From Sphingopyxis italica (lineage in GTDB: Bacteria > Pseudomonadota > Alphaproteobacteria > Sphingomonadales > Sphingomonadaceae), in NCBI RefSeq assembly GCF_011926545.1, contig NZ_JAATIT010000002.1, forward strand, positions 496,001-560,000: a stretch of 64,000 nt of DNA, written 5' to 3'. The position numbers and the translations under genes are program-made. Shown here in pieces: positions 37,943 through 47,617 of this stretch (the stretch's first letter is position 1; each line of letters opens with the position of its first letter). The notes below the pieces were generated by a model. That model was not told the origin of the DNA. It did not search any database and saw only the letters and a program-made list of their open reading frames with translations.

Positions 37943-39745
37943 TCAGGCGGCGGCGAACTGTTCGGGGGTCAGCGCCATCATCGCTTCGCTGCCCGCCTCG
38001 ATCTTGCGGCGAAGCGAACCAGCATCGGGCAGGAAACGTTCGCCGAAATAGCGCGCGGTGACGAGCTTGGCTTCGAGGAAGGCCTTGTTGCCGCGCTCCT
38101 CAGCGAGCGCCTTCTGCGCCGCTTCGGCCATCATCAGCCACATCGAACCCAGCGCGACGATCCCCAAGATGTGCATATAATGATGCGCGCCCGCGCCGAC
38201 ATTGTTGGGGTTCGCCATGCCGTTCTGCATGAACCACATCGTCGCGGCCTTGAGTTCGCCGTTCGCTTTTTCAAGCCGGCCCGCGAAATCGGCGAGCGCC
38301 TCATTGTCCTTCGCGCGGGCGCATTCCTCGTCGACGATCGCAAAGAAGGCCTGGATCGCGCGGCCGCCATTCTGCGCGAGCTTGCGGCCGACAAGGTCCA
38401 TCGCCTGCACGCCGTTCGCGCCTTCATAGATCATCGTGATACGCGCATCGCGGACATATTGGCTCATGCCCTGTTCCTCGATGTAGCCGTGGCCGCCGAA
38501 CACCTGCTGCGCGTTGGTCGCGACTTCATAGCCCTTGTCGGTACCAAAGCCCTTGATGACGGGCGTGAGCAGGCTGACGAGATCGTCAGCGCGCTGGCGC
38601 TCCTCTTCGGTCTCGGCGAGATGCGCGAGGTCGACCTGCAGCGCCCCCCAGGTGCACAGCGCGCGGAGGCCCTCGACCGTCGCCTTGCCGTCCATCAGCA
38701 TCCGGCGGACGTCGGGATGTACGAACAGCGGATCGGCCTTTTCCTGCGGGTCCTTCGGCCCGGTCAGCGCGCGTCCCTGACGGCGATCCTGTGCATACTG
38801 GACGGCGTTCTGATAGGCGACGTCGGCCTGTCCGAGCCCCTGAATGCCGACGCCGAGGCGCGCGGCGTTCATCATCACGAACATAGCCGCGAGGCCTTTA
38901 TTTTCCTCGCCGACCATCCAGCTCTTCGCGCCGTCATAGTTCATCACGCAGGTCGAATTGGCGTGGATGCCCATCTTGTGCTCGATCGAGCCGCATGACA
39001 GCGTGTTGCGGTCGCCGAGCGAGCCGTCGTCGTTGACGAGGAACTTGGGCACGATGAACAGCGAGATGCCCTTGACGCTGTCGGGCGCGTCGGGGGTCTT
39101 CGCGAGCACGAGATGGATAATATTCTCGGTCAGGTCATGCTCGCCCGACGAGATGAAGATTTTCGTGCCCGTGACCGCATAGCTGCCGTCGCCGTTCGGC
39201 ACCGCGCGGGTGCGGATGAGGCCGAGGTCGGTGCCGCAGTGCGGTTCGGTCAGGTTCATCGTCCCGCCCCATTCGCCCGCGATCATCTTGGGAACATAGG
39301 TCGCCTTTTGCTCGTCCGAGCCCTTGACGAGGATCGCAGCGGTCGCGCCCTGCGTCAGCCCCGGATACATGGCGAACGCCTGATTGGCGGCATTGCGATA
39401 TTCCTCGACCGGGAAACCGATCACATGCGGCAATCCCTGTCCGCCGAATTCCTCGGGCGCGGTCAGAAGGCCCCAGCCGGCTTCAGAATAGGCCTTGTAC
39501 GCCCCCTTGAAACCTTTCGGCGTCGTCACCGATCCGTCGTCGTGACGCGTGCAGCCTTCGAGGTCGCCCGACTGGTTGATCGGGAACAGGACTTCCTCGC
39601 AGAATTTTCCCGCCTCGGTCAGTACCGCCTCGACCATGTCGGGCGTCGCATTGGCGAAGCCGGGCAGGTTCGCATAACGCTCGATCCCGAGCACATCGTT
39701 GAGGAGGAACAGCGTGTCCTGCACGGGAGCGCGATAGACGGGCAT
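37943..39745 (-). CDS. Long-form acyl-CoA dehydrogenase
   Basis: The 600-residue protein is the extended FadE-like class: an N-terminal extra domain ([20 protein letters not shown]), the ACAD core with [16 protein letters not shown] and [13 protein letters not shown], the catalytic glutamate in [23 protein letters not shown], and a C-terminal domain of about 130 residues ([29 protein letters not shown]). It should oxidise medium- or long-chain acyl-CoA. A MerR regulator gene lies 73 bp upstream on the same strand and probably controls it. Confidence 0.92.
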   Translation of the reverse strand: MPVYRAPVQDTLFLLNDVLGIERYANLPGFANATPDMVEAVLTEAGKFCEEVLFPINQSGDLEGCTRHDDGSVTTPKGFKGAYKAYSEAGWGLLTAPEEFGGQGLPHVIGFPVEEYRNAANQAFAMYPGLTQGATAAILVKGSDEQKATYVPKMIAGEWGGTMNLTEPHCGTDLGLIRTRAVPNGDGSYAVTGTKIFISSGEHDLTENIIHLVLAKTPDAPDSVKGISLFIVPKFLVNDDGSLGDRNTLSCGSIEHKMGIHANSTCVMNYDGAKSWMVGEENKGLAAMFVMMNAARLGVGIQGLGQADVAYQNAVQYAQDRRQGRALTGPKDPQEKADPLFVHPDVRRMLMDGKATVEGLRALCTWGALQVDLAHLAETEEERQRADDLVSLLTPVIKGFGTDKGYEVATNAQQVFGGHGYIEEQGMSQYVRDARITMIYEGANGVQAMDLVGRKLAQNGGRAIQAFFAIVDEECARAKDNEALADFAGRLEKANGELKAATMWFMQNGMANPNNVGAGAHHYMHILGIVALGSMWLMMAEAAQKALAEERGNKAFLEAKLVTARYFGERFLPDAGSLRRKIEAGSEAMMALTPEQFAAA

Positions 39746-39818
39746 GAGAAATCCTTCTGAAAAGCAGTTTCGATGTCAACTTGCCTGGGGAGAGGCAGAG
39801 GGTGAGCAGCCGGGCGGC

Positions 39819-40241
39819 CTAGCGGCCCGCGTCGACTTTCTTCACCATATCGATGAAGCGTGACAGCTCATCTACAGCGCTGTCAATATCGTCGCGCTGA
39901 CGGCGAAGCAGCGCGATACGCTCCTCGCATTTTTCGACCGTTACCTGCCGCTGCAATTTGCGGCCGTCGCCGACGTCGTAAAGGTCGATCATCTCGCGAA
40001 TGTCGGCGAGGCTGAATCCCGTGCGCTTCGCGCGCAGGATCCACGCGAGCCGCGCGCGATCGCGCTTCGAATAGATGCGCGACAGCCCCTTGCGCGACGG
40101 GCTGATGAGCCCCTCGTCCTCATAGAAACGCAGCGCACGCGCCGTGACCCCGAACTCGGTCGACAAGTCGGTAATGCTGAATTGCTCGCGCCCCAGATGA
40201 TCGGGCGTGTCGATATGGGCGTGGCCGTAGGGTTCGGTCAT
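39819..40241 (-). CDS. MerR-family regulator (LiuR-like)
   Basis: The 140-residue protein has the MerR HTH: FSITDLSTEFGVTARALRFYEDEGLISPSRKG then SRIYSKRDRARLAWILRAKRTGFSLADIREMIDLYD, followed by a coiled-coil dimer helix. No effector cysteines are present, and the wording is that of the LiuR group of fatty/branched acyl-CoA regulators. The start at 40241 is chosen. Its promoter carries a perfect operator palindrome (40262-40277). Likely targets are itself, the acyl-CoA dehydrogenase downstream and perhaps the mcc operon. Confidence 0.87.
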   Translation of the reverse strand: MTEPYGHAHIDTPDHLGREQFSITDLSTEFGVTARALRFYEDEGLISPSRKGLSRIYSKRDRARLAWILRAKRTGFSLADIREMIDLYDVGDGRKLQRQVTVEKCEERIALLRRQRDDIDSAVDELSRFIDMVKKVDAGR

Positions 40242-40247
40242 GCCGCT

Positions 40248-40277
40248 GAAACTAGTTTCCGTTGACGTGAACGTCAA
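40248..40277 (-). promoter_or_regulatory. LiuR-like operator and promoter of the MerR gene
   Basis: TTGACGTGAACGTCAA (40262-40277) is a palindrome with 7-bp perfect arms around GA. A second 12-bp perfect palindrome, GAAACTAGTTTC, lies at 40248-40259. On the minus strand TTGACG can serve as a -35 box, with a 17-bp spacer leading to TAGTTT, so both palindromes sit on the promoter. The first resembles the known LiuR-type box (TTTACGT-like arms). Confidence 0.6.
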
Positions 40278-40307
40278 TAGCGCCGGATCGAGCGATTTCG
40301 GGGCAGG

Positions 40308-40841
40308 TCAGCCCGCGCAGGGACGCACTATATTGCCGCCTTGATCGGTAATCCGCAAGCCCTCCGCATCATCGGCCGACCAGCTCGCGCGCGGCAGTCG
40401 CAAACCCGAAAGCGAGGCGCCGTTGGGACAGAGGCGCGCGCATTGCGGCGGCAGACGTCCCGGCAGGCGCAATTCATCCTCTTCCTCGTGCACCAGAGCC
40501 TCGCAGCCCTCCGCACCCGCAAAGCGCATCCGCCAGCTGTCGCCCTCGCGCACCATCGTTCCGGTCGCGAGGCAGGACAGCGTCGTTCCGAAGGAAGCGG
40601 TGATCGCGAAGCGCCATTTCCCGGCCCCGTCGGGAACGACGCACATCGCGTCGCGGCCAAGGTCGTGCCGGCGCTCGAACACGCCGACCGGCGAGGCCGC
40701 GTCCGCGCGAACCACGCCGCGCTCGCGCGCCGCGACCTCGAGCGGATTGCCGGCGTCGACCTCTTTCGCGTCGGGCTCGGGCCGTTCGCATCCCGCAAGC
40801 AGCAGCGCCGCCAACGCCAAAAGCGCCTTAGCCCTGCGCAT
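40308..40841 (-). CDS. Lipoprotein, unknown function
   Basis: The 177-residue protein starts [21 protein letters not shown], a lipoprotein signal with a clear lipobox (LLAGC), followed by a soluble domain containing five Cys (DAMCVVP, LSCLATG, EGCEALV, QCARLC) plus one near the end. It overlaps the 3' end of hisI by 14 bp and is probably cotranscribed with it. No family is recognised. An alternative frame in the same stretch (40328-40915) is Arg/Ser-rich and looks spurious. Confidence 0.75.
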   Translation of the reverse strand: MRRAKALLALAALLLAGCERPEPDAKEVDAGNPLEVAARERGVVRADAASPVGVFERRHDLGRDAMCVVPDGAGKWRFAITASFGTTLSCLATGTMVREGDSWRMRFAGAEGCEALVHEEEDELRLPGRLPPQCARLCPNGASLSGLRLPRASWSADDAEGLRITDQGGNIVRPCAG

Positions 40842-41208
40842 CGTCCGCCAGAAAGCTCAGACGGCCATCGGACTCGACGCGGCGATAGAAACAGGAACGC
40901 CGCCCGGTGTGGCACGCGGGGCCCGCGGGCTTGACGCGCAGCAGCAGCGCGTCCTGATCACAATCGACGCGCATCTCGACCAAGGTCAGCCCGTTGCCCG
41001 ACGTTTCGCCCTTGCGCCACAGCGAAGTGCGCGAGCGCGACCAGAAATGCGCCTGCCCGGTTTCGCGCGTTTTCGCGATCGCCTCTTCGTTCATATGCGC
41101 GACCATCAGCAGGACGTGGCTGTCGGCGTCGGTGACGATCGCGGTCACCAGTCCCGCGGCATCGAAACGCGGAAGAAATCGGTCGGTCGTGTCGCGCTGA
41201 TCATCCAT
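40828..41208 (-). CDS. hisI: Phosphoribosyl-AMP cyclohydrolase
   Basis: HisI opens the purine ring of phosphoribosyl-AMP in histidine biosynthesis. The 126-residue single-domain protein has [40 protein letters not shown] and the metal-binding [12 protein letters not shown], then [14 protein letters not shown]. HisE is not fused. The start at 41208 ([10 protein letters not shown]) is chosen because the 40-codon extension is not conserved-looking. It is divergent from purF. Confidence 0.94.
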   Translation of the reverse strand: MDDQRDTTDRFLPRFDAAGLVTAIVTDADSHVLLMVAHMNEEAIAKTRETGQAHFWSRSRTSLWRKGETSGNGLTLVEMRVDCDQDALLLRVKPAGPACHTGRRSCFYRRVESDGRLSFLADDAQG

Positions 41209-41363
41209 GAAGTGCGCTCTAGAACAGGATCGAAGCCGCTGCCACCCCGCCTGTCGCGCCCCATGTGACAATATCGTGATTAGGGGGGCGACATTTGCGA
41301 TTGCCCTCCCTATATGCGCCGCAGTCACTGCCCCCCTGCCCCTGGCCCCGACCCTGGAATGAC

Positions 41364-42821
41364 ATGCTGACGACCCATCCTTTCGACGACGACAAGCTCC
41401 GTGAGGAGTGCGGCGTATTTGGTATACATGGCGCCGACAGCGCCGCCGCGGTTGTCGCGCTGGGGCTTCACGCCCTGCAGCACCGCGGACAGGAAGCCGC
41501 GGGCATCACCGCCTTTGACGGCAAGGATTTCCACACCCATCGCGCGATGGGCCATGTCGCGGGCAATTTCGACCGCGACGACATTATGCGCCAGCTCGCC
41601 GGCAATTCGGCCGCCGGCCATGTCCGCTATTCGACGACGGGCGAGACTGCGCTGCGCAACGTCCAGCCGCTGTTCGCCGACCTGTCGACGGGCGGCTTCG
41701 CAGTGGCGCACAACGGCAATATCTCCAACGCGGCGGCGCTGAAGAAAGTGCTCGTCCGCCGCGGGTCGATCTTTCAGTCGACCAGCGATACCGAGGTGAT
41801 CATCCATCTCGTCGCGACGTCCAACTACCGTTCGCTGCTCGACCGGTTCATCGACGCGCTGAAGCAGGTTGAGGGCGCCTATTCGCTGATCTGCCTGACC
41901 GCCGAAGGCATGATCGGCTGCCGCGATCCGCTCGGCATCCGCCCGCTCGTCATAGGCAAGCTCGGCGATGCGCATATCCTCGCGTCCGAAACGGTGGCGC
42001 TCGACGTCGTCGGCGCCGAATTCGTGCGTTCGGTCGAGCCGGGCGAACTCGTCATCGTTCGCGACGGCCAGCTCACCTCGCACCGCCCTTTCGCCGAGCA
42101 GTCGGCGCGGCCGTGCATCTTCGAATATGTCTATTTCTCGCGCCCCGATTCGATCGTCGACGGGACGAGCGTCTATTCGGTGCGCAAGGCGATCGGCGCC
42201 GAACTCGCGCGCGAAAATCCGGTCGATGCCGATCTTGTCATCCCCGTCCCCGATTCGGGCACGCCCGCGGCGATCGGCTATGCGCAGGAATCGGGCATCC
42301 CGTTCGAACTCGGCATTATTCGTTCGCACTATGTCGGGCGCACCTTCATCCAGCCGGGCGACAAGGTCCGCCATCTTGGGGTCAAACTGAAGCACAACGC
42401 CAATCGCGCGCTGATCGCGGGCAAGCGCATCGTGCTCATCGACGATTCGATCGTGCGCGGCACGACAAGCCTCAAGATCGTGCAGATGATGCGCGATGCC
42501 GGCGCCGCCGAGGTGCATATGCGCATCGCGAGCCCGCCGACCCAGCATAGCTGCTTTTACGGCGTCGACACGCCTGAACGGGCTAAATTGCTCGCGGCGC
42601 AGATGACGGTCGGCCAGATGGCGAATTTCATCAACGCCGACAGCCTTTCCTTCCTGACGATCGACGGCCTCTATCGCGCGCTGGGCGAAGCCGACCGCAA
42701 GCATGACGCCCCGCAATATTGCGATGCCTGCTTCACCGGCGACTATCCGACCACGCTGACCGATTTCGACGAGCATGGACTGGAAGATCAATTTTCCTTG
42801 CTTGCCGAACGGGTTGTCTGA
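41364..42821 (+). CDS. purF: Amidophosphoribosyltransferase
   Basis: PurF makes phosphoribosylamine from PRPP and glutamine, the first purine step. The 485-residue protein has a 15-residue propeptide before the catalytic Cys16 (REECGVFG), the Ntn glutaminase domain ([12 protein letters not shown]), and the PRPP site [13 protein letters not shown]. Cysteines in [15 protein letters not shown] and QYCDAC match the four ligands of the [4Fe-4S] cluster in the Bacillus-type enzyme. It is therefore the Fe-S, self-processing class, unlike E. coli PurF. An SDR gene follows 4 bp later. Confidence 0.95.
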   Translation: MLTTHPFDDDKLREECGVFGIHGADSAAAVVALGLHALQHRGQEAAGITAFDGKDFHTHRAMGHVAGNFDRDDIMRQLAGNSAAGHVRYSTTGETALRNVQPLFADLSTGGFAVAHNGNISNAAALKKVLVRRGSIFQSTSDTEVIIHLVATSNYRSLLDRFIDALKQVEGAYSLICLTAEGMIGCRDPLGIRPLVIGKLGDAHILASETVALDVVGAEFVRSVEPGELVIVRDGQLTSHRPFAEQSARPCIFEYVYFSRPDSIVDGTSVYSVRKAIGAELARENPVDADLVIPVPDSGTPAAIGYAQESGIPFELGIIRSHYVGRTFIQPGDKVRHLGVKLKHNANRALIAGKRIVLIDDSIVRGTTSLKIVQMMRDAGAAEVHMRIASPPTQHSCFYGVDTPERAKLLAAQMTVGQMANFINADSLSFLTIDGLYRALGEADRKHDAPQYCDACFTGDYPTTLTDFDEHGLEDQFSLLAERVV

Positions 42822-42825
42822 CACA

Positions 42826-43560
42826 ATGACTGTGACGTCTAAAGAACTGGCGGGCCAGGTTGCGCTCGTAACCGGGGCGAGTCGCGGTATCGGCGAAGCG
42901 ATCGCCGAATCGCTTGCCGCACGCGGCGCGCATGTCGTGATCACCGCGCGCACGGCGGGCGGGCTCGAGGAACTCGAGGACCGCATCCACGAAGCCGGCG
43001 GCAGCGCGACGATCGCGCCGCTCGACCTCACCGACGGCGACAGCATCGCCCGGCTCGCGAGCGCGATCGCCGAACGCTGGCAGCAGCTCGACATGCTCGT
43101 TCTCAACGCCGCGATGCTCGGTACGCTGACCCCCGTTGCCGCGATCGACGGCAAGGAATTCAACAAGCTGCTGACGCTGAACCTGATCGCGCAGCAGGCG
43201 CTGATCGCGAATTTCGACCCGCTGCTTCGCCGCGCGTCGAACGGCCGGCTAGTCGCACTGTCGAGCGGCGTCGCGCGCGAACCGCGCGCCTATTGGGGCG
43301 CCTATGCTGCTTCGAAGGCGGCGTTCGAGACGCTCGTCACTTGCTATGGCGCCGAAATGCGCAATATCTCGACCGTACGGACCGCGATCCTCGACCCCGG
43401 CGGCACGCGCACCCAGATGCGCGCGCGCGCCTATCCGGGTGAGGATCCGCAGAGCATCAAGGATCCCGCCGCGGTCGGCGAATATGTCGCGCGGCTGATG
43501 GTCGAGGGCTTCGACAGCACCGCTTTCCACGCTCTGCCCAAGGTCATGGAAAAAGCTTGA
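42826..43560 (+). CDS. Short-chain dehydrogenase/reductase
   Basis: The 244-residue SDR has TGASRGIGEAIAESLAARGAHVVITAR (about 16-42), LNAAMLG in place of NNAG, and AYAASKAAF with the Tyr/Lys pair, preceded by VALSSGVAREP. The TAR motif suggests NADPH. It resembles YciK-like reductases of unknown substrate. It starts 4 bp after purF, so it is cotranscribed with it. Confidence 0.86.
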   Translation: MTVTSKELAGQVALVTGASRGIGEAIAESLAARGAHVVITARTAGGLEELEDRIHEAGGSATIAPLDLTDGDSIARLASAIAERWQQLDMLVLNAAMLGTLTPVAAIDGKEFNKLLTLNLIAQQALIANFDPLLRRASNGRLVALSSGVAREPRAYWGAYAASKAAFETLVTCYGAEMRNISTVRTAILDPGGTRTQMRARAYPGEDPQSIKDPAAVGEYVARLMVEGFDSTAFHALPKVMEKA

Positions 43561-43623
43561 AGCCATCTTCGTTTTCCTGCGCTAAGACACTCGCATAAGA
43601 GGGTTTGTGAGGGCGCGGGAACA

Positions 43624-44010
43624 ATGACCAAGACACTTTTGCGATCGGCGATCGCCGCGATCATCGGCATCGTCGTCGCTTTCGGGCTGATCTGGCTGGC
43701 GCAATATGCCGGCAGCGAAATTTCGCCCGATGTTTACGACCCCAATAGCGGCGAAATCCTGATTCCCGTTGGATCGACGATCGCACTGATCGTCGGCTGG
43801 TTCATCGGAACCTTCGCCGGCGGCTGGCTCGCGATGCGCGTGTCGGCGGGCACCGGTCCGGGCTGGATCGTCGCCGGCGCGGTCATCGGCGCCGCGCTCT
43901 ACCGCGCGGTAACCCTCGCCGACAGCTGGTGGATCATGATACTTGGCGTCGCCATTCCGCTGTTGGCGGTTTGGCTGGCGCAGCGTGCGGCGAGCATCGT
44001 TGCCGAATAG
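43624..44010 (+). CDS. Small integral membrane protein
   Basis: The 128-residue protein has four hydrophobic helices: AIAAIIGIVVAFGLIWLAQ, the VGSTIALIVGWFIGTFAGGWLA pair, a GWIVAGAVIGAALYR helix and MILGVAIPLLAVWLAQ. A periplasmic loop lies between the first two (SEISPDVYDPNSGE). No known function is recognised; the Gly-rich helices are of the small-transporter or DUF type. GGGCGCGGGA lies upstream of the ATG. Confidence 0.75.
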   Translation: MTKTLLRSAIAAIIGIVVAFGLIWLAQYAGSEISPDVYDPNSGEILIPVGSTIALIVGWFIGTFAGGWLAMRVSAGTGPGWIVAGAVIGAALYRAVTLADSWWIMILGVAIPLLAVWLAQRAASIVAE

Positions 44011-44012
44011 CT

Positions 44013-44090
44013 CGTCGCCCCCGCGAAGGCGGGGGCCGCAAGCAACTTTACGCCGTGTCGATAGCGGCCCCCGCCTTCGCAGGGGCGACG
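44013..44090. repeat. Long intergenic palindrome
   Basis: Arms of 27 bp with one mismatch (44013-44039, starting CGTCGCCCCCGCGAAGGCGG, and 44064-44090) enclose 24 nt. It has the same design as the element at 20660 (CGTC, then C-rich, GCGAAGGC/GCGAAAGC). It lies between two convergent genes. Confidence 0.82.
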
Positions 44091-44100
44091 GTGGTTTGGC

Positions 44101-45273
44101 CTATTCGGCGCCCCTATCCACCGCCATCTGCACGCTTTTGTAGAAGGCTTCACGCGCGGCGCCGACGCCTTCGGGGTCGGTCGCGGTGGGCCAGTTGCCG
44201 TTGGACGCGATCACCAGCCCCCGCTTCGGATCGATGAAGATGCCCTGCCCGAAGATGCCCTGCGCGGCGAAGCTGCCGTCGTCATTTGTCCACCATTGAT
44301 AGCCATAGCCGCGGCCCGGAACGTCGATCCCCGCCTGTTTCGTCGTTGCCGACGCGATCCAGTCGTCGGGCAACACTTTCTGACCGCCCGCAACCCCGCC
44401 GTTCAGGATAAACTGGCCGAAGCGCGCATAATCCTTGAGGCTCGCCGACATGCAGCAGCCGCTGATCTCATGCCCGGTCGCGCCGAGCATCCACACCGCG
44501 TCCTGCTCCATACCGAACGGCTTCCAGATTTTTTCGGACAGATATTGCGACAGCGTCTTGCCCGTCGCGCTCGACACGAGCACGCCGATCAGATTGGTCT
44601 CGCCGGTCTTGTAAACCCACTTCGACCCCGCGGGCGCTTCGCGCGGCAAGGTCTTCATATAGCTGACCGTTATGTCCTCGCCCGCGACCGGCTTTTGCAT
44701 GTTGAACAAAGCGACGTCGGACTTGGGATCGGTATAATCCTCGTTCCATTTGACGCCCGACGTCATCGTCAGCAGCTGCTTCACCGAGACATCGTCATAG
44801 GCCGACCCTTTGAGCCCCGGGATATAGGCGGTGACCTTGTCATCGAGGCTCTTGATATAGCCGTCCTTGACCGCCGCGCCGACAAGCGTCGAAGTGAAGC
44901 TCTTGGCGACCGAGAAGCTCGTCCAGCGCCCCGCCGCACCATAACCGAGCGCATATTTTTCGAGCCGGACCTTGCCGTCCTGCACGATGATCAGCCCCGC
45001 GTTGCGTTGCTTGGCCATATAGGCATCGACATCGGCGCCAAGGTCGAGCGGCTTGCCCTGCGGCAGCGGATAGACGGCGTCGCCCGCCTTCACCGTATTG
45101 ACGACGACCTTGGGAACCGTCTCCATCGTGCGGAAGGCGGCGTCGCGTTGGTCCTGGGTCCAGAACAGCACATTCAGATCCTTTGGCAGTTGATCGGTGG
45201 TTTGCATGGTTGCGGGCGCGCTGCACCCTGCCGCCGCGGTGCCCAGCAGCACCGCCGCCAAAAAACTTCGCAT
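44101..45273 (-). CDS. Lipoprotein serine hydrolase (beta-lactamase-fold, class C-like)
   Basis: The 390-residue protein has a lipoprotein signal (MRSFLAAVLLGTAAAGCSA). It then has a class C/penicillin-binding fold with the SxxK nucleophile in TSFSVAKSFTSTLVG near residue 115, and the Tyr of the YxN-like site in KWVYKTGETN. The C-terminal KTG-equivalent is replaced by FGQGIFIDP. Such proteins are usually esterases or peptidases (EstB/6-aminohexanoate hydrolase type) rather than resistance enzymes. The start at 45273 has GGAGG 8 nt upstream. It follows the methyltransferase gene by 20 bp. Confidence 0.87.
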   Translation of the reverse strand: MRSFLAAVLLGTAAAGCSAPATMQTTDQLPKDLNVLFWTQDQRDAAFRTMETVPKVVVNTVKAGDAVYPLPQGKPLDLGADVDAYMAKQRNAGLIIVQDGKVRLEKYALGYGAAGRWTSFSVAKSFTSTLVGAAVKDGYIKSLDDKVTAYIPGLKGSAYDDVSVKQLLTMTSGVKWNEDYTDPKSDVALFNMQKPVAGEDITVSYMKTLPREAPAGSKWVYKTGETNLIGVLVSSATGKTLSQYLSEKIWKPFGMEQDAVWMLGATGHEISGCCMSASLKDYARFGQFILNGGVAGGQKVLPDDWIASATTKQAGIDVPGRGYGYQWWTNDDGSFAAQGIFGQGIFIDPKRGLVIASNGNWPTATDPEGVGAAREAFYKSVQMAVDRGAE

Positions 45274-45293
45274 GTCGTTTCCTCCCCCTGTTT

Positions 45294-46574
45294 TCAGGCT
45301 GTTTTTTCGAGCGTGACTTGCGCGACATCGATTCCGCCGCCGCGAAAGCCGCCCTCGCAATATTGCAGATAATAGCGCCAGAGCCGGATGAAACGCTCGT
45401 CGAACCCCGCCGGGAGCTGATCGGCGGCTACCGCCGCGTCGAAGCGTTCGCGCCACTGGCGCAGCGTCTCGGCATAATCGCCACCGAAGCGGCGCACGTC
45501 GCGCCATGCAAGCCCCCTCGCCTCGGCAAGCGCGCGAAAGCGGCTTTCCGAAATCAGGCAGCCCCCAGGGAAGATATAGGCCTGGATGAAATCGCTGCTC
45601 GCCGCATAGCGTTCGAACAGCGCATCGTTGATCAAGATATACTGGATCGCCGCCTTGCCCCCCGGGCGCAGCAACCGTGCGATCGCGTCGAGATAGGCAG
45701 GCCAATAGGCCTCGCCGACCGCTTCGACCATCTCGACGCTGGCGATCGCATCATAAGGGCCCTGCGCGTCGCGATAGTCGCACAGCTCGATCCGCGAACG
45801 TCCCGACAGATCGACCGCGTGAAGCCGCGCGTCGGCGATTTCGGCCTGCGCCGCCGACAGCGTTATGCCGGTATAAAGCACATCGTGCCGTTCGACCGCG
45901 CGTTCGGCGAGCGCGCCCCAACCGCAGCCGATTTCGAGCAACCGGCTCCCCGAACGCAGGTCGAGCCGATCGAGGATGGCATCGACCTTCGCCGTCTGCG
46001 CATCCTCGAGCGACTGACGCGGATCGGCGAACAACGCACTCGAATAATTCATGGCTTGATCGAGCCATAAGCGATAGAAATCATTGCCCAAATCATAATG
46101 AGCATGAATGTTTCGCTTGGCTCCGCGGCGGTCGTTGCGGTTCAGCGAATGGATTGCGCGGTTCAGCCAGCGCCATGGCCCCCGCGCTCGCCCTGCCTTG
46201 CCCAAGGCCTCGCCATTGCGCATGAACAGATCGAACAGCGGCACCGGATCGGGTGACGACCATTCGCGCGCTTCCCACGCGCGATACCAGCCGACCGACC
46301 CCGACAGTGCGAGGCGCGCGAGCGCCGCCCAGTTATGAAGGTGGACCACCGCCACCGGTCCCTTGCCGCGCCCGCCGAGCAGCCGCACGCTGCCATCGGG
46401 CAAATGCCCCTCGATCGTGCCCTGCGCCAGTCCCGCGTCGATCCGGTCGAGCATGTTATGGAAAAGGCGCGCGGGCGCCAGCGCGATCAGCCGTGCCATG
46501 CCGCCGCCCGCGCGATAGGCGCGGTCGGCGCGAAGCAGTTCCTTACCGCGGCGCGGGCTGACATGCGTGTTCAT
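45294..46574 (-). CDS. Cyclopropane-fatty-acyl-phospholipid synthase family methyltransferase
   Basis: The 426-residue protein has an N-terminal lipid-binding-like region and a SAM methyltransferase domain. Typical CFA synthase motifs are RNIHAHYDLGNDFYRLWLDQAMNYSSA, LLEIGCGWGALAERA (SAM site) and IFPGGCLIS, and the C-terminal WRYYLQYCEGGFRGGGIDVAQV includes the conserved Cys. It should methylenate or methylate unsaturated acyl chains of membrane lipids. The start at 46574 (MNTHVSPRRG) follows GAAGGTG. Confidence 0.88.
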   Translation of the reverse strand: MNTHVSPRRGKELLRADRAYRAGGGMARLIALAPARLFHNMLDRIDAGLAQGTIEGHLPDGSVRLLGGRGKGPVAVVHLHNWAALARLALSGSVGWYRAWEAREWSSPDPVPLFDLFMRNGEALGKAGRARGPWRWLNRAIHSLNRNDRRGAKRNIHAHYDLGNDFYRLWLDQAMNYSSALFADPRQSLEDAQTAKVDAILDRLDLRSGSRLLEIGCGWGALAERAVERHDVLYTGITLSAAQAEIADARLHAVDLSGRSRIELCDYRDAQGPYDAIASVEMVEAVGEAYWPAYLDAIARLLRPGGKAAIQYILINDALFERYAASSDFIQAYIFPGGCLISESRFRALAEARGLAWRDVRRFGGDYAETLRQWRERFDAAVAADQLPAGFDERFIRLWRYYLQYCEGGFRGGGIDVAQVTLEKTA

Positions 46575-46651
46575 TGCCACCTTCCTGCCCCAAACGCATC
46601 GCGCTGACAATCAGTTGAAACGCGCGCCGCCATGACGTCACGCACCCGCGC

Positions 46652-47605
46652 TCATTCGCGATGGCTGGCGGTGTCGGGCGCGGTCAGCCGCACCTGAAAA
46701 CGTTCCTGAGCGAGCGGGTGCATGAAACGCTGATCGCGCAGCAGGATCGCATCGCCATCGCGCTCCGCCACGGGCATCCGCGACCAGAACAGGAAAGCGC
46801 GCGCCGCGGGATCGGCTTTCGCCCAGCTTTCGATCCGCGGATCGTCCATGCCCGTTGGACGACCGGTCAAGTCGACGTTGCCACCCACGCCGGGAACGAA
46901 GCTCGCGGTGCCGTAGCGGTCTGCGGTCCGCCAGAAGATGTCACGTTTCCAGAATGCCAGCGGCGGCGGACTCGCGACGACGAGCGCGTCTTTCCGCCCG
47001 CCCGCTTCAAGAGCAACCGATGCCATGCGCTCGGCGGCGCCGGTGATCAGCCCATTGGCGAGGATATAGCCGCACGCGCCCGTAAAGCCGATCCACGCCG
47101 GCTGCGGCCAATTTGCCGCCGCGCGCCGCTCACGGCGCAGCGACAGCCAGACCGAAATGCCGAGCGCGATCCATATCCACAGGTCGATGATGAAGATGCT
47201 GTCGCCATAGAACCAGCGATGGCTGAAGGGTTCGAGCAGGCGGATCCCGTAATTGTTGAGCCAGTCGAGCGCCGGATGGCTGAGGCAGCCGATATAGGCG
47301 AGTACAAGCAGCCAGCCCTTGTGAACCGGCAACCGGCCCGCAGGCCGCTTGCCGCGCCGCGCCTGCCAGCGGTCGAAAGCGAGCATCACCCCCCAAAGCA
47401 CGATCGGCAGCAGGATGAGCGCGATCGGCCCATGCGAAATCCCGCGCCGCATCGACAGCGATTCGATCCCGTAAATCGCGCAGCCGGCGTCGATATCGGG
47501 CAGGTTCGCCGCGATGATCAGCGTCGGCATCGCCAGGCCGGTCTTCTTCTTGAGCCCCATCTGCCCAAGCAGCGCGCCAACGAGGCTGTGCGTCAGATTA
47601 TCCAT
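46652..47605 (-). CDS. Membrane-bound metal-dependent hydrolase (YdjM family)
   Basis: The 317-residue protein starts MDNLTHSLVGALLGQMGL and has the family's metal-site residues in ANLPDIDA, SMRRGISHGP and CLSHPALDWLNNYG. Four to five membrane helices follow or surround these (GPIALILLPIVLWGVMLAF, LLVLAYIGC, FIIDLWIWIALGISVWL). The C-terminal half is soluble. YdjM-type proteins are LexA-controlled in E. coli, but their substrate is unknown. It starts 12 bp after korB. Confidence 0.86.
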   Translation of the reverse strand: MDNLTHSLVGALLGQMGLKKKTGLAMPTLIIAANLPDIDAGCAIYGIESLSMRRGISHGPIALILLPIVLWGVMLAFDRWQARRGKRPAGRLPVHKGWLLVLAYIGCLSHPALDWLNNYGIRLLEPFSHRWFYGDSIFIIDLWIWIALGISVWLSLRRERRAAANWPQPAWIGFTGACGYILANGLITGAAERMASVALEAGGRKDALVVASPPPLAFWKRDIFWRTADRYGTASFVPGVGGNVDLTGRPTGMDDPRIESWAKADPAARAFLFWSRMPVAERDGDAILLRDQRFMHPLAQERFQVRLTAPDTASHRE

Positions 47606-47617
47606 GGCGGCGGAAGA

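Noticed and set aside
40328..40915. 195-codon minus-strand frame overlapping the lipoprotein gene
   Set aside because: It is Arg/Ser/Ala-rich without a signal or domain, whereas the overlapping frame has a lipoprotein signal and a normal composition.
44101..45273. Antibiotic-resistance beta-lactamase
   Set aside because: The fold is right but the KTG-equivalent is altered and a lipoprotein signal is present; such proteins are usually esterases or peptidases.
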